The translations under genes and the position numbers were made by a program. Shown one piece after another: positions 1-7,729 of a stretch of 64,000 nucleotides of DNA. This DNA is from Actinopolyspora saharensis (GTDB lineage Bacteria > Actinomycetota > Actinomycetes > Mycobacteriales > Pseudonocardiaceae). Within the stretch, counting starts at the first letter, position 1; every line of letters starts with the position of its first letter. The stretch spans positions 1,798,001 to 1,862,000 of the forward strand of contig NZ_FNKO01000002.1 of NCBI RefSeq assembly GCF_900100925.1, written 5' to 3'. The notes below the pieces were generated by a model. The model saw nothing but the letters and a program-made list of their open reading frames with translations. It had not been told where the DNA came from and searched no databases.

Positions 1-513
1 GCTGAGTGTGCCGATGTCGCCGGGCATCCCCGCGCCGAAGACGAGAACGACGTGCACGGGCAACGAGTCCCCGGCGCACAGCTGGCGCAGCTTCGGCAGG
101 TCGTCCAGCTCCCGCACCTCGTAGTGCACGGCCAGTCCCCGCTCACTCGCCCCGGCACGCAGGTCGGAGACGAACTCCTCCGGGGCGTCCACCGGACACG
201 TGAGCACCTGGGCCCCCGAATCCAGCAGGGTGGCCAGGGTTTCCGAACGCGCGTAGGCGGCGACCCGCACCAGCAGATCGGTCCGACCGCGGACAGCGCT
301 GACCACGTCCGGGACGGCGGTGTCGTGCCGGGGCTCCAGGTCCACCACCGAAGCCCCCACTCGCTCGCAGGCGGCGGCAGCGGCGGCCACCTCCTCGCTC
401 CCGACCGGCAGGGTGGGAACGTCGGCCTTCGCATGGGCCCCCGTGGCGGCCACCGTGATGATCGTTCCCGCTTGGGCCGGAGATCCGCCGGTCTCGGCTG
501 ACGACGCTGTCAT
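1..513 (-). CDS. BKACE/DUF849-family protein, 3'-truncated by window edge
   Basis: This ORF starts with ATG at 513 and runs off the left edge, so only the first 171 residues are visible. The N-terminus (TIITVAATGAHAKAD, then LPVGSEEVAAAAAACERVGA) looks like the first strands and helices of the beta-keto-acid cleavage enzyme (TIM-barrel, zinc-dependent) family. Family members normally carry an HxH zinc-binding motif after the 'GAS' segment. Here the corresponding stretch reads VVDLEPRHD, so the expected histidines are absent. That suggests a non-canonical or inactive paralogue. It is transcribed toward the window edge and is separated from ygfZ by 165 bp. The family assignment is by pattern memory and the substrate is unknown. 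Confidence 0.65.
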   Translation of the reverse strand, partial: MTASSAETGGSPAQAGTIITVAATGAHAKADVPTLPVGSEEVAAAAAACERVGASVVDLEPRHDTAVPDVVSAVRGRTDLLVRVAAYARSETLATLLDSGAQVLTCPVDAPEEFVSDLRAGASERGLAVHYEVRELDDLPKLRQLCAGDSLPVHVVLVFGAGMPGDIGTLS

Positions 514-678
514 ACTCCGATCTTGGCACAGCGGACGGCTCCGCCGATCCCCGCGGCCCGGCTGCCGGACGGTCCGGGGATCGGGCGAGCACTCGTTCGG
601 TCGTGCCTGCTGCCGGGCAAGTCGAGCAAGCGGCGCGGCCCGCTCGCGAACCACCCGAGCGGACCGGGCCGGACGCTC

Positions 679-1827
679 TCACTGTCCGCGCAGCCCCTGC
701 ATGGCGATCCGCCCCGGCGGTTCCCCGGTGTCCGGAGGCACCGAGTCGGGGTCGACCGTGGCCGCGATGGCCCGCTCCTGCTCGGAGTCACCGGCCGTGA
801 ACTGCTCGTCGACCGGGGCCGAGCGCTTTATCAGCGCCAGCGCGACCGGGCCGAGCTCGTGGTGCAGCACGACGCTGCCCACCCGGCCCACGGAACGTTC
901 CCCGCGGTGCACCGGATCCCCGGTCTCGGGACGGATCTCCAGCGAGCCGTCGAGGTGCAGCAGCAGCATCCGGCGCGGAGGCTTGCCCACGTTGTGCACC
1001 TTGGCCACCGTCTCCTGGCCGCGGTAGCAGCCCTTGGCCACGTGTGCGGCCGTGTGGATCCACCCCAGCTCGTGCGGGATGGCCCGATCGTCGGTGTCCA
1101 CCCCCACCCGGGGGCGCAGCGCCTCGACCCGCAGCGCCTCGTAGGCCATGGTTCCGGCCTTGCGGGCTCCGGCTCCGGTCAGCCGCATCCACCAGTCGAC
1201 CATCGAGTCCCGCGGCACCAGCAGGTCGGCGGTGTAGACCTGCCGGAACGGGACCTGCCGAACCAGCCCGCCACCCGGCAGCGCGGCGACTCCGTAGGGC
1301 TCGGTGGGCGGTTCGGTCACTCCGGCCTCTTCGAGCACGTTGGTCGCCCCGGGCCCGATGACCGTGAACACGGCGAACTCCCCGGTCGCGTCGCGCGGTT
1401 CGACCGCGGACCAGAACCGCATCGCCTCCAGGTACTCGAAGAGCGACTGAGTGCCGTCCGTGCCCATGGTGGGCAGCGCGCTGGTGGCGGTGGAGCCCGC
1501 TTCGCAGTCCAGGTAGACGACCTCGTCGTGGTGCGCCACCATCATGTGGCTGTCCACCCGCCCCTGGCTGTCCAGCACGAGCGCCTCGGTGCCCCGGTCG
1601 TCGGCCAGCTCGGTGAGGTGCTGGGACAGCACCAGGTGCAGCCAGCTCAGACGTTCCTCACCGGGTACGGCGATGACCTGGCGGTGCGAGCGGTCCACCA
1701 CGACGGCGTTGCGGACGGCCGCGCGCTGCTCGCCGAACGGGTCGCCGAAGTGCCACGGCACTCCCGAATCGAGCGAGTCCTCCGGCGCGGGGACCGCGCC
1801 CGGCAGTTCGAGCAAAGGTGAGTTCAA
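679..1827 (-). CDS. ygfZ: Folate-binding protein YgfZ (GcvT-like), Fe-S cluster maintenance
   Basis: This 382-residue protein has the GcvT/YgfZ fold and the YgfZ signature K-G-C-Y-x-G-Q-E at about residues 265-272 (KGCYRGQE), including the conserved cysteine. YgfZ proteins bind tetrahydrofolate and help assemble or repair certain Fe-S enzymes; they do not catalyse glycine cleavage. Length fits actinobacterial members. It sits between a BKACE-like gene and a Fur regulator on the same strand. From memory the M. tuberculosis counterpart is Rv0811c, next to the pabC-like gene as here. The ATG at 1827 precedes a well-conserved N-terminus. The gene is probably expressed with or just after the fur gene, 69 bp upstream. 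Confidence 0.88.
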   Translation of the reverse strand: MNSPLLELPGAVPAPEDSLDSGVPWHFGDPFGEQRAAVRNAVVVDRSHRQVIAVPGEERLSWLHLVLSQHLTELADDRGTEALVLDSQGRVDSHMMVAHHDEVVYLDCEAGSTATSALPTMGTDGTQSLFEYLEAMRFWSAVEPRDATGEFAVFTVIGPGATNVLEEAGVTEPPTEPYGVAALPGGGLVRQVPFRQVYTADLLVPRDSMVDWWMRLTGAGARKAGTMAYEALRVEALRPRVGVDTDDRAIPHELGWIHTAAHVAKGCYRGQETVAKVHNVGKPPRRMLLLHLDGSLEIRPETGDPVHRGERSVGRVGSVVLHHELGPVALALIKRSAPVDEQFTAGDSEQERAIAATVDPDSVPPDTGEPPGRIAMQGLRGQ

Positions 1828-1896
1828 TTCCGCTCCTCGGCGGTTGTTGCGAGGGGTCCGCTCGGTGTCCGAACCGAACGGGACGCAGACGACGGT

Positions 1897-2454
1897 TCAC
1901 GTGTCCCGAGGGGGACGGTCCTCGGAGGCGCTCCGATCCTCCTCCCCGGCGGTGCGGCACTTGCCGCAAGTGCCGGACAGGGCGAGATGGGTGGCGTCCA
2001 GGGCGAACCCGCGCTCCCGGTCGAGCGATTTGCCCAGCTCGTCGAGCAGCTCGCACGGCACCTCGTCTATGTCACCGCAACGATGGCAGACCAGGTGCAC
2101 GTGCTCGTGCTCCTCGACCGAGTAGGTGGGCGCGCCGTGCCCCAGGTGAGTGTGCCGGACCAGTCCGAGCTCCTCCAGCAGGTCGAGCGCCCGGTAGACG
2201 GTGGTGATGTTGACCGTGGGAGCCGTTCGCTGGATGTGCTTGCACACCTGCTCCGGGGTGGCGTGGGCGAGTTCGCGCACGGAGTCGAGCACCAGCTGCC
2301 GCTGGGGGGTCATGCGCATGCCGCGCCGGTGCAGCGTGCTGCGGAGCGCTGGTTTGCCCTCGAGCGCTTCGCCGCCTCCGGTGCCGCCGTCGGCTGGCGT
2401 GTCGTTCGCGGCTCGCTCGTCGTCCCGAGCCGTGCGAGCTCCCCGGTCGGTCAC
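1897..2454 (-). CDS. Fur-family metal-dependent transcriptional repressor
   Basis: From the GTG start at 2454 the product has 185 residues. An upstream in-frame ATG at 2592 exists, but the GTG has a GGGAG ribosome-binding site at 6-nt spacing and the upstream part looks non-coding. Fur features visible in order are the winged-helix DNA-binding domain (RMTPQRQLVLDSV ... NITTVYRALDLLEELG), the histidine-rich metal site (HEHVHLVCHRCG) and a second CxxC (CGKC) completing a structural zinc site. The first about 40 residues are a low-complexity extension before the HTH. Whether it senses iron, zinc or peroxide cannot be decided from sequence. It lies upstream of ygfZ on the same strand and probably shares its transcript. 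Confidence 0.88.
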   Translation of the reverse strand: MTDRGARTARDDERAANDTPADGGTGGGEALEGKPALRSTLHRRGMRMTPQRQLVLDSVRELAHATPEQVCKHIQRTAPTVNITTVYRALDLLEELGLVRHTHLGHGAPTYSVEEHEHVHLVCHRCGDIDEVPCELLDELGKSLDRERGFALDATHLALSGTCGKCRTAGEEDRSASEDRPPRDT

Positions 2455-2645
2455 GGCATGCTCCCGTTGTGGTCGTGTCCCTGTGCTGCTCCCCACGATC
2501 GTACGACCGCGTTGCCCGGTACGACCCGTTCGGGCGTGTGCGACTCGTCGCCACCGGATCGAGCGCCCCTCTCCCGGGGCAGTGGGTGCCATTCCGCCGG
2601 TGAGCCTGCGACGACGACTCGACGGAGCCCTACTAGGCTGCTGCT

Positions 2646-3494
2646 ATGCGTGTTCTGGCTTTGCTCGACGGCAGCGTCGCCGATCCGGAGAGTCCGCTGC
2701 TGCGGGCCGACGACCTCGGCGTCCAGCGCGGTGACGGCGCTTTCGAGACGATCCTGGTGGTCGACGGCCGTCCGCGGGAGCTGGAAGCCCACCTGGACCG
2801 GCTCGAACGCTCCGCGCGGCTGTTGGAGATGACGCTTCCGGAACGCGCCGACTGGGAGCGCGCCGTGCGCGCGGTGACGGACCAGTGGCCGTGGGACGCG
2901 GAATCCGAGATGGCGTTGAAACTGGTCTGCACCCGCGGGGTCGACGGTGGTGACGGAACCCCGACCGCCTTCGCCTCCGGGCAGTCGATTTCTGCGGAAC
3001 TGCTGCGCAAGAGGGCCGAGGGGATTTCGGTCGTGACGCTGGAGCGCGGGATCGACCCGGGGATGATGGAGCGCGCCCCCTGGCTGCTCCTCTCGGCCAA
3101 GACGCTGTCCTACGCGGTGAACATGGCCGCCCTGCGGGAAGCCGAACGTCGCGGGGCGGACGAGGTCGTGTTCACGGCCACCGACGACTCGGTGCTGGAA
3201 GGCCCCACCTCGAACGTGGTGCTGGCCGAGGGAGACACCCTGGTCACACCGCCTCCGAGCGCGGGGATCCTGCGCGGCACCACCCAGGGAGCCCTGTTCG
3301 CGGCGGCCTCCGAAGCGGGGTGGAACACCGCTGTCGAACCCGTCTCGGTCGAACGCCTCCACCAGGCCGACGGGGTGTGGCTGGCCTCCAGCATCCGCAG
3401 GATCGTCCAGGTGCACACCGTGGACGGGGCGGCGATCAGGGCGGATCGAGAGCTGGATGAGCGGGTGCGCCAGCTCTACGAATCCCTCTACTGA
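2646..3494 (+). CDS. pabC: Aminotransferase class IV, aminodeoxychorismate lyase-like
   Basis: This 282-residue PLP fold-type IV protein has N-terminal LRADDLGVQRGDGAFETI, lysine-containing LLLSAKTLSYAVNMAA (Schiff-base lysine expected in SAKTLSY) and EGPTSNVVL for phosphate and carboxylate binding. The synteny partner in M. tuberculosis is Rv0812, annotated as 4-amino-4-deoxychorismate lyase. That enzyme makes p-aminobenzoate plus pyruvate for folate synthesis. Branched-chain or D-amino-acid aminotransferase activity cannot be excluded. The gene is divergent from fur across a 191-bp gap and convergent with the nitrobindin gene. A second, more divergent class-IV protein is encoded on the mobile element at 34269. 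Confidence 0.82.
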   Translation: MRVLALLDGSVADPESPLLRADDLGVQRGDGAFETILVVDGRPRELEAHLDRLERSARLLEMTLPERADWERAVRAVTDQWPWDAESEMALKLVCTRGVDGGDGTPTAFASGQSISAELLRKRAEGISVVTLERGIDPGMMERAPWLLLSAKTLSYAVNMAALREAERRGADEVVFTATDDSVLEGPTSNVVLAEGDTLVTPPPSAGILRGTTQGALFAAASEAGWNTAVEPVSVERLHQADGVWLASSIRRIVQVHTVDGAAIRADRELDERVRQLYESLY

Positions 3495-3540
3495 GTGAGA
3501 TTCGCCGGTGCTGGTTGCTTGGGTGGTCACTTGGCGGAAT

Positions 3541-3616
3541 CTCTCGCGGGCTCTCGCTGCGGTGAGGCCCGACATCGGGTAGCGACCTACACAACGTCGG
3601 GCCTTCCTCGCGAGAG
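3541..3616. terminator. Nested inverted repeat between convergent genes
   Basis: In the 334-bp gap between the convergent pabC-like and nitrobindin genes there are two nested perfect inverted repeats. The outer one is CTCTCGCG at 3541 with CGCGAGAG at 3609. The inner one is AGGCCCGAC at 3565 with GTCGGGCCT at 3596. The composite stem is placed to end transcription from both sides. No U-tract follows, as is common in actinobacteria. Confidence 0.55.
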
Positions 3617-3650
3617 CACCACGAGAGAACCCGCGGTCGGTCGGGCTGCG

Positions 3651-3776
3651 CAGGCTCGTAAGCGCCTGCGTTGGAGCGGTCCCCTTGAGCGGGAGTTCCT
3701 GTTCAGGGTTTTGCGTCGACTCGATCGGGCCGCGCCGGTGCCGACTGACCAGGCTCGAAGCGCCTGCGTCGGAGTG
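3651..3776. repeat. Imperfect direct repeat, about 28 bp, two copies
   Basis: The stretch CAGGCTCGTAAGCGCCTGCG at 3651 recurs at 3750 as CAGGCTCGAAGCGCCTGCG, about 99 bp later, and both are followed by a GGAG-containing tail. They share the non-coding gap with the nested inverted repeat just upstream. No coding potential is seen, so this may be a dispersed intergenic repeat family of the host. Confidence 0.5.
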
Positions 3777-3828
3777 ACAGCCCTTCCGGCGACCTCGCCG
3801 CTCAGCGGGTTCAGACGAGCCGAACCGC

Positions 3829-4503
3829 TCAGCCTGCGATCCGCTCCAGCTTGGCCGACAGCCGGGGTTGGAGCTCGTGCTCGGAGGTGGCCCGCTCCTC
3901 GACGTAGGCCAGCGAGCCCTCGACGACCCCGTACAGGCGACTCGCCGCGGTCACGTCCTCGGCCGTCGGGGTGCGCAGCACCGCGTCGGTGGAGAGCTCC
4001 CAGCTGGTCTGGTTGCGGGGCTTGCCGAAGAACATCTCCGCGACCCCGGAGGAGTGCACGATCAGCAGCTCGATGCTGTCGTCCGGCTGGGGCCGCCACC
4101 AGCCGAGCTCGCGGAAGGCGGGCTCCACGATGTTGCCGCCTTCACCGTCCAGCTTCCAGGCACGGCTCTCGTAGTAGAGGAAGGGCCTGCCGTCGTGGGC
4201 GAACGTGACCTGCTGGAGGAAGCGGTACTTCTCCTCCAGCGAGGGGTGGTTCGCCTCGCCCTCACCGCGCCAGACACCGATCAGCGGAAGCAGCCCGAGG
4301 CAGGCGCCGTTGAGGTCGGGCCCCATGCGCAGGTTCGCGGTGTCCCCGACACCGGGGAGGTCGTCGAACTCGGGAATGTTGCGCCCGCGGGTCTTCTCGG
4401 CGCGCTCGGCCTGGGCGCGCACCGCCGCGTCACCGCTGCCGGGCTGCGGCTGACTGCTGGACGGGCCGGGCTGTTCGGACGGCTGGTTGGGGGTGGCAGA
4501 CAT
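3829..4503 (-). CDS. Nitrobindin-like heme-binding beta-barrel protein (DUF1794)
   Basis: This 224-residue protein carries the nitrobindin/FABP-like signature GxWxGxG (GVWRGEGE) at about residue 78, after GACLGLLPLIG. It continues with beta-barrel segments (YRFLQQVTFAHDGRPFLYYESRAW) and a C-terminal SVEERATSEHELQPRLSAKLERI-like tail. Family members are small cytosolic 10-strand barrels that bind heme b and react with NO or peroxynitrite. The first about 60 residues are a low-complexity, Pro/Ser/Gln-rich extension. The M. tuberculosis counterpart by synteny is Rv0813c. It ends convergently with the pabC-like gene and starts 66 bp from a tiny membrane-protein gene on the same strand. Confidence 0.85.
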   Translation of the reverse strand: MSATPNQPSEQPGPSSSQPQPGSGDAAVRAQAERAEKTRGRNIPEFDDLPGVGDTANLRMGPDLNGACLGLLPLIGVWRGEGEANHPSLEEKYRFLQQVTFAHDGRPFLYYESRAWKLDGEGGNIVEPAFRELGWWRPQPDDSIELLIVHSSGVAEMFFGKPRNQTSWELSTDAVLRTPTAEDVTAASRLYGVVEGSLAYVEERATSEHELQPRLSAKLERIAG

Positions 4504-4569
4504 CGCTGTCGAGACTACCGCGTCTCTTCGCGGCAGTCGTAGCCTGACCCCCGGTTCCCCGCGCGGGAG

Positions 4570-4680
4570 TCAGTCGCTGTGCAGCCGATACACCACGTAG
4601 AAGGCGAACCACACAGTGGCGATGGCGGCGATCGCCACCAGGCTGACCAGACCGTAGTGCAGAAAGTCGATGAGGGTCAT
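4570..4680 (-). CDS. Small single-pass membrane protein, 36 aa
   Basis: This is a 36-residue ORF starting MTLIDFLHYG, with one clear transmembrane helix (LVSLVAIAAIATVWFAFYVV) and a short basic tail (YRLHSD). An upstream in-frame start at 4782 would add a low-complexity N-terminus that does not look coding. It sits just upstream of the nitrobindin gene on the same strand and may be co-transcribed. No strong ribosome-binding site is visible and no function is known. Confidence 0.5.
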   Translation of the reverse strand: MTLIDFLHYGLVSLVAIAAIATVWFAFYVVYRLHSD

Positions 4681-4812
4681 GCCCGAGAGCATAACCACCA
4701 CCCGCGCGTCGTGGGGTGTGGGCTGAGGCATGATCTGTGCCGACAACGACTCAGGGGAACGCGTTGCGGTGCTCAGCGGCACCGGTGCTCACGCGGGAGA
4801 GACAGGGATCAC

Positions 4813-5565
4813 ATGGAGTTCGGCACGCTGCGCGACAGGGCGCTTTCCTACCGGGAGTGGCTGCTGGCGCGCAAGCAGGAGATCGACGCCGGTTTCGACT
4901 GGTACCCCTTCGACACGCTGGCCAACGTGCTGCACCTGGACGGGCTGCTCTCCGCGGAGAACAGGAACGTGTTCGGGGAGCTGGCCGGACGCCGGATCGC
5001 CGACATCGGCGCGGCCGACGGGGACCTGGGGTTCTTCCTGGAGGCGGAGCTGGGGTGCCACATCGACCTGGTGGACACGGCGGCCCCGAACTACAACCGG
5101 CTGCGCGGTGCGCGGCTGCTGGCCGAGAGCCTCGGGTCCTCCGCCGAGATCCACGACGTGGACCTGGACAGCCAGTTCTCCCTGCCCGCGGAGCACTACG
5201 GGGCCGTGCTGTTCCTCGGGCTGCTGTACCACCTCAGGAACCCGTTCTACGTGCTGGAGACGCTCGCCCGGCGCAGCGACCTCTGCTTCGTCTCCACGCG
5301 GATAGCGCAACTCAGTCCGGACCACGGAACCCGACTGGCCGAGCAGCCCGTGGCCTACCTGCTGCACCCGAACGAGGCCAACAACGACCCCACGAACTTC
5401 TGGATCTTCTCGGAAGCCGGGCTGCGCAGGCTCTTCGACCGCACCGGCTGGGAGGTGCTCGACTTCACCACGGTCGGATGCCGGACCGATTCCGATCCCG
5501 CGGCGCAGGACCGCGACGAACGGGCGTTCGCCCTGCTGCGCTCCAGGTGGGCCCAGGAGCGCTGA
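4813..5565 (+). CDS. Class I SAM-dependent methyltransferase (DUF1698-like)
   Basis: From the ATG at 4813 this is a 250-residue protein. Motif I is RIADIGAADGDLGFFLE (D-x-G-x-x-x-G), followed by an acidic residue in the next strand (CHIDLVDTA). Motif IV/post-I is AVLFLGLLYHLRNPFYVLE, which resembles tRNA wobble-uridine carboxymethyl/methoxy-transferase relatives and DUF1698 proteins. The target is unknown and could be a small molecule or tRNA. It stands alone on the plus strand, divergent from the small membrane protein and convergent with the sulfur-gene cluster. A strong hairpin separates it from sseC. It has no equivalent in the M. tuberculosis gene order as I remember it, so it may be lineage-specific. 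Confidence 0.75.
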   Translation: MEFGTLRDRALSYREWLLARKQEIDAGFDWYPFDTLANVLHLDGLLSAENRNVFGELAGRRIADIGAADGDLGFFLEAELGCHIDLVDTAAPNYNRLRGARLLAESLGSSAEIHDVDLDSQFSLPAEHYGAVLFLGLLYHLRNPFYVLETLARRSDLCFVSTRIAQLSPDHGTRLAEQPVAYLLHPNEANNDPTNFWIFSEAGLRRLFDRTGWEVLDFTTVGCRTDSDPAAQDRDERAFALLRSRWAQER

Positions 5566-5607
5566 CGATCCCGGGGCGTCAGGCGACTCCGGGCGTCAGG
5601 CGACTCA

Positions 5608-5639
5608 GTCCCGCTCGGACCGGCCGTCCGGAGCGGGAC
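5608..5639. terminator. Bidirectional hairpin terminator
   Basis: GTCCCGCTC at 5608 pairs with GAGCGGGAC at 5631. An inner CGGAC/GTCCG extends the stem with one bulged base. It lies between the convergent methyltransferase and sseC genes. Just before it a 17-bp unit (cgggcgtcaggcgactc) is nearly duplicated. Confidence 0.7.
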
Positions 5640-5730
5640 GAGCAACTAGAGCTCGCGACGGAGTCGCTGCGCAGGGCGGGGTGGTGTCCTCCGGTGTCGC
5701 GACACCACCCGCGCCGCCGCGGCTTTCGCG

Positions 5731-6033
5731 TCAAGCCACCGCGATGTCCACCTGATGCAGCCCGGGTCCTTCGGGCGAGACCGTGGATTCGCCGCTGCCG
5801 TCCCGGTGCAGGGCCCGCACGGTCCAGGTCCCCTCTGCGGCGTAGAACCGGAAATCCCCCTCGTCCGAGGTGACCACCTCGGCGGTGAAGTCACCGGAGG
5901 GGTTCAGCAGGCGGACGAAGGCACCGCCGACCGGCTGCCCGGCCGAACGGACCTTGCCCGCGAGGACCGTCTGGTCCCCGGTGTCCGTGCTCACGGCACC
6001 GGACTGGTCCGGTGCTCCGCATCCGCTGGTCAC
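5731..6033 (-). CDS. sseC: SseC-like DUF1416 protein
   Basis: This 100-residue protein has a beta-sandwich, transthyretin-like (carboxypeptidase regulatory) appearance: VLAGKVRSAGQPVGGAFVRL, then GDFTAEVVTSDEGDFRFYA. It closely resembles the SseC (DUF1416) family that always accompanies an actinobacterial thiosulfate sulfurtransferase. Start choice: GTG at 6033 has an AGGAGG site 7 nt upstream. The alternative GTG at 6039 overlaps the previous stop as GTGA but has no spacing. The two genes are translationally coupled. A role in sulfur transfer is inferred from context only; the biochemical role is not established. Confidence 0.87.
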   Translation of the reverse strand: MTSGCGAPDQSGAVSTDTGDQTVLAGKVRSAGQPVGGAFVRLLNPSGDFTAEVVTSDEGDFRFYAAEGTWTVRALHRDGSGESTVSPEGPGLHQVDIAVA

Positions 6034-6035
6034 GT

Positions 6036-6881
6036 TCACCCCTCCTGCTCGCTCGGGTTCTCGATCGGCACGCCGACCAGCGAGCCGTACTCGGTCCAGG
6101 AGCCGTCGTAGTTCTTCACGTCCTGGTGTCCGAGCAGCTCGTGGAGCACGAACCAGGTGTGCGAGGAGCGCTCGCCGATCCGGCAGTAGGCGATGGTGTT
6201 CTTGGACTCGTCCAGGCCCGCCTCGTTGTAGACCTTGCGCAGCTCCTCCTCCGACTTGAAGGTGCCGTCCTCGTTGGCCGCGCGGCTCCACGGGACGTTG
6301 ATGGCGGAGGGGATGTGCCCGCCGCGCTGGGCCGCCTCCTGCGGAAGGTGGGCGGGGGCGAGCAGCTTGCCGGAGAACTCGTCGGGCGAGCGGACGTCGA
6401 CGAGGTTGCGGTTGTTGATCGCCTCGACGACCTCGTCGCGGAACGCGCGGATGGAGTTGTCGGGGTCGGCGGCGACGTAGTTGGTGCGCGGGCGCTCCGG
6501 TACGTCCTTGGTCAGCTCGCGGCCGTCCAGCTCCCACTTCTTGCGGCCGCCGTCGAGCAGCCGGACGTCGTTGTGGCCGTAGAGCTTGAAGTACCAGTAG
6601 GCGTAGGCGGCGAACCAGTTGTTGTTGCCGCCGTAGAGGATCACGGTGTCGTCGTTCGAGATTCCCTTGGAGGAGAGCAGCGCGCCGAAGTCGTCGCGGC
6701 CGACGAAGTCGCGCCGGACGTGGTCCTGCAGCTCGTTGCGCCAGTCGAGCTTGACCGCTCCCCTGATGTGTCCGTTGTCGTAGGCCGTGGTGTCCTCGTC
6801 GACCTCGGCGAACACGACCCCGTCGGTGTCCAGGTTCTGCTCGGCCCAGTCGGTTGTGACCAGGACCTGTTCACGACTCAT
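6036..6881 (-). CDS. cysA2: Thiosulfate sulfurtransferase (two-domain rhodanese)
   Basis: This 281-residue tandem rhodanese has an inactive N-terminal domain (WAEQNLDTDGVVFAEVDED ... RGAVKLDWRNELQD) and a catalytic C-terminal domain with active-site loop CRIGERSSHTWF, where the cysteine takes the persulfide. It transfers sulfane sulfur from thiosulfate to cyanide or thiol acceptors, and is cytosolic. Length matches the mycobacterial CysA2/SseA family. It is followed by sseC with overlapping ends and preceded by a DUF4395 membrane gene 40 bp upstream, so DUF4395-cysA2-sseC looks like one operon. The symbol follows M. tuberculosis usage; it is unrelated to the sulfate ABC transporter cysA. Confidence 0.92.
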   Translation of the reverse strand: MSREQVLVTTDWAEQNLDTDGVVFAEVDEDTTAYDNGHIRGAVKLDWRNELQDHVRRDFVGRDDFGALLSSKGISNDDTVILYGGNNNWFAAYAYWYFKLYGHNDVRLLDGGRKKWELDGRELTKDVPERPRTNYVAADPDNSIRAFRDEVVEAINNRNLVDVRSPDEFSGKLLAPAHLPQEAAQRGGHIPSAINVPWSRAANEDGTFKSEEELRKVYNEAGLDESKNTIAYCRIGERSSHTWFVLHELLGHQDVKNYDGSWTEYGSLVGVPIENPSEQEG

Positions 6882-6921
6882 TGGAGTGGCTCCTTCTCGC
6901 TCGTATCGGCAAAGTGAGATC

Positions 6922-7371
6922 TCAGCGGGTCTCGGTGGGTGATCCGGCGGGTACCAGCCGCCTGACCACCGGATACAGCTGGCATCCGAGGCAGTAGCCG
7001 AAGGCTGCGTTGAGCAGTGCGGCCACCAGGGCCAGCGCGTTCGCGACGACGCCGAGGGAGGTCCACCCCGCCGCGTACCCCATAGTGGCCAGCAGGGCGA
7101 AGGCGAACCCGATCCCCTGGGAGAAGCGGACCGGTCGGGGGTCCTCGTGCTCCGCCTCGGGGACTTCGCCCAAGCGAGGTCGGAGCGTCCGCCGGTACAG
7201 GTGGCCCCAGGGGTTCGTGCGCAGTCCGACGAACGCGCAGAGCGCGAACAACGCGGTCTGCGCCGCGAGCACGCGCCAGCTACCCGTTACCAGCCCGACG
7301 GCGAGGATGCCGCTGGTGACCCATGCCGTGAATCGAACACCGCGTGGATCGACACGGGCATCGGTGGACAT
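6922..7371 (-). CDS. DUF4395 integral membrane protein
   Basis: From ATG at 7371 (AGGAGG four nt upstream) this is a 149-residue membrane protein. It has four predicted helices: about FTAWVTSGILAVGLVTG, VLAAQTALFALCAFVGL, GIGFAFALLATMGYAAG and VVANALALVAALLNAAFGY. It ends in the family's conserved GCxxY segment (GYCLGCQLYPVVRRL). DUF4395 proteins are habitually encoded next to thioredoxins and rhodaneses in actinobacteria, as here, suggesting a membrane thiol or sulfur function. That link is inference from context. It heads the operon leading to cysA2 and sseC. Confidence 0.85.
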   Translation of the reverse strand: MSTDARVDPRGVRFTAWVTSGILAVGLVTGSWRVLAAQTALFALCAFVGLRTNPWGHLYRRTLRPRLGEVPEAEHEDPRPVRFSQGIGFAFALLATMGYAAGWTSLGVVANALALVAALLNAAFGYCLGCQLYPVVRRLVPAGSPTETR

Positions 7372-7729
7372 GGGACCTCCTGGCCGGTGGACGGTGCTGT
7401 CGGGTCCGTCGGGGTGGCAACGAAGCGCGCCGGGCACGGACGTGTGGTCCGCTCGCCTCCGGTGTCGTCACCGCCCGGTCATCGCCTGCAACACAGGCTG
7501 CTCCCAACGCGACACAGGTCCACCGCGCGCCTGGAGGTCAGCAGTACGTGCACGGTTCGGAGATTACCCGCCACGACCGTTGCTCGGAAAGATTGTTCAC
7601 CCTGTGGGACGGATCTGTCGATGCGGCCGAGCACGTTCGGTGATCACGGCGGGGAACGCGGATGACCGTGGTTCCGGACGAGGGGAAGTCCCGTGGCCGC
7701 GTCCCCGGAGAACTGCTCCGGGGAGGGGG
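7372..7729. other. 358-bp gap: upstream region of DUF4395 operon plus thioredoxin terminator
   Basis: No convincing gene is seen in this stretch. Its right end holds the thioredoxin-gene hairpin. The remainder is the upstream region of the DUF4395-cysA2-sseC operon. I looked for a poly-cysteine leader peptide, known upstream of some mycobacterial sulfur operons, and found none. Confidence 0.5.
7703..7723 (-). terminator. Hairpin terminator after thioredoxin gene
   Basis: CCCCGGAG and CTCCGGGG form a perfect 8-bp stem with a 5-nt loop, 6 bp past the thioredoxin-gene stop codon. There is no U-tract. Confidence 0.7.

Noticed and set aside
7372..7640. Possible poly-cysteine leader peptide upstream of the sulfur operon
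   Set aside because: No run of cysteine codons with a start codon was found in the right orientation.
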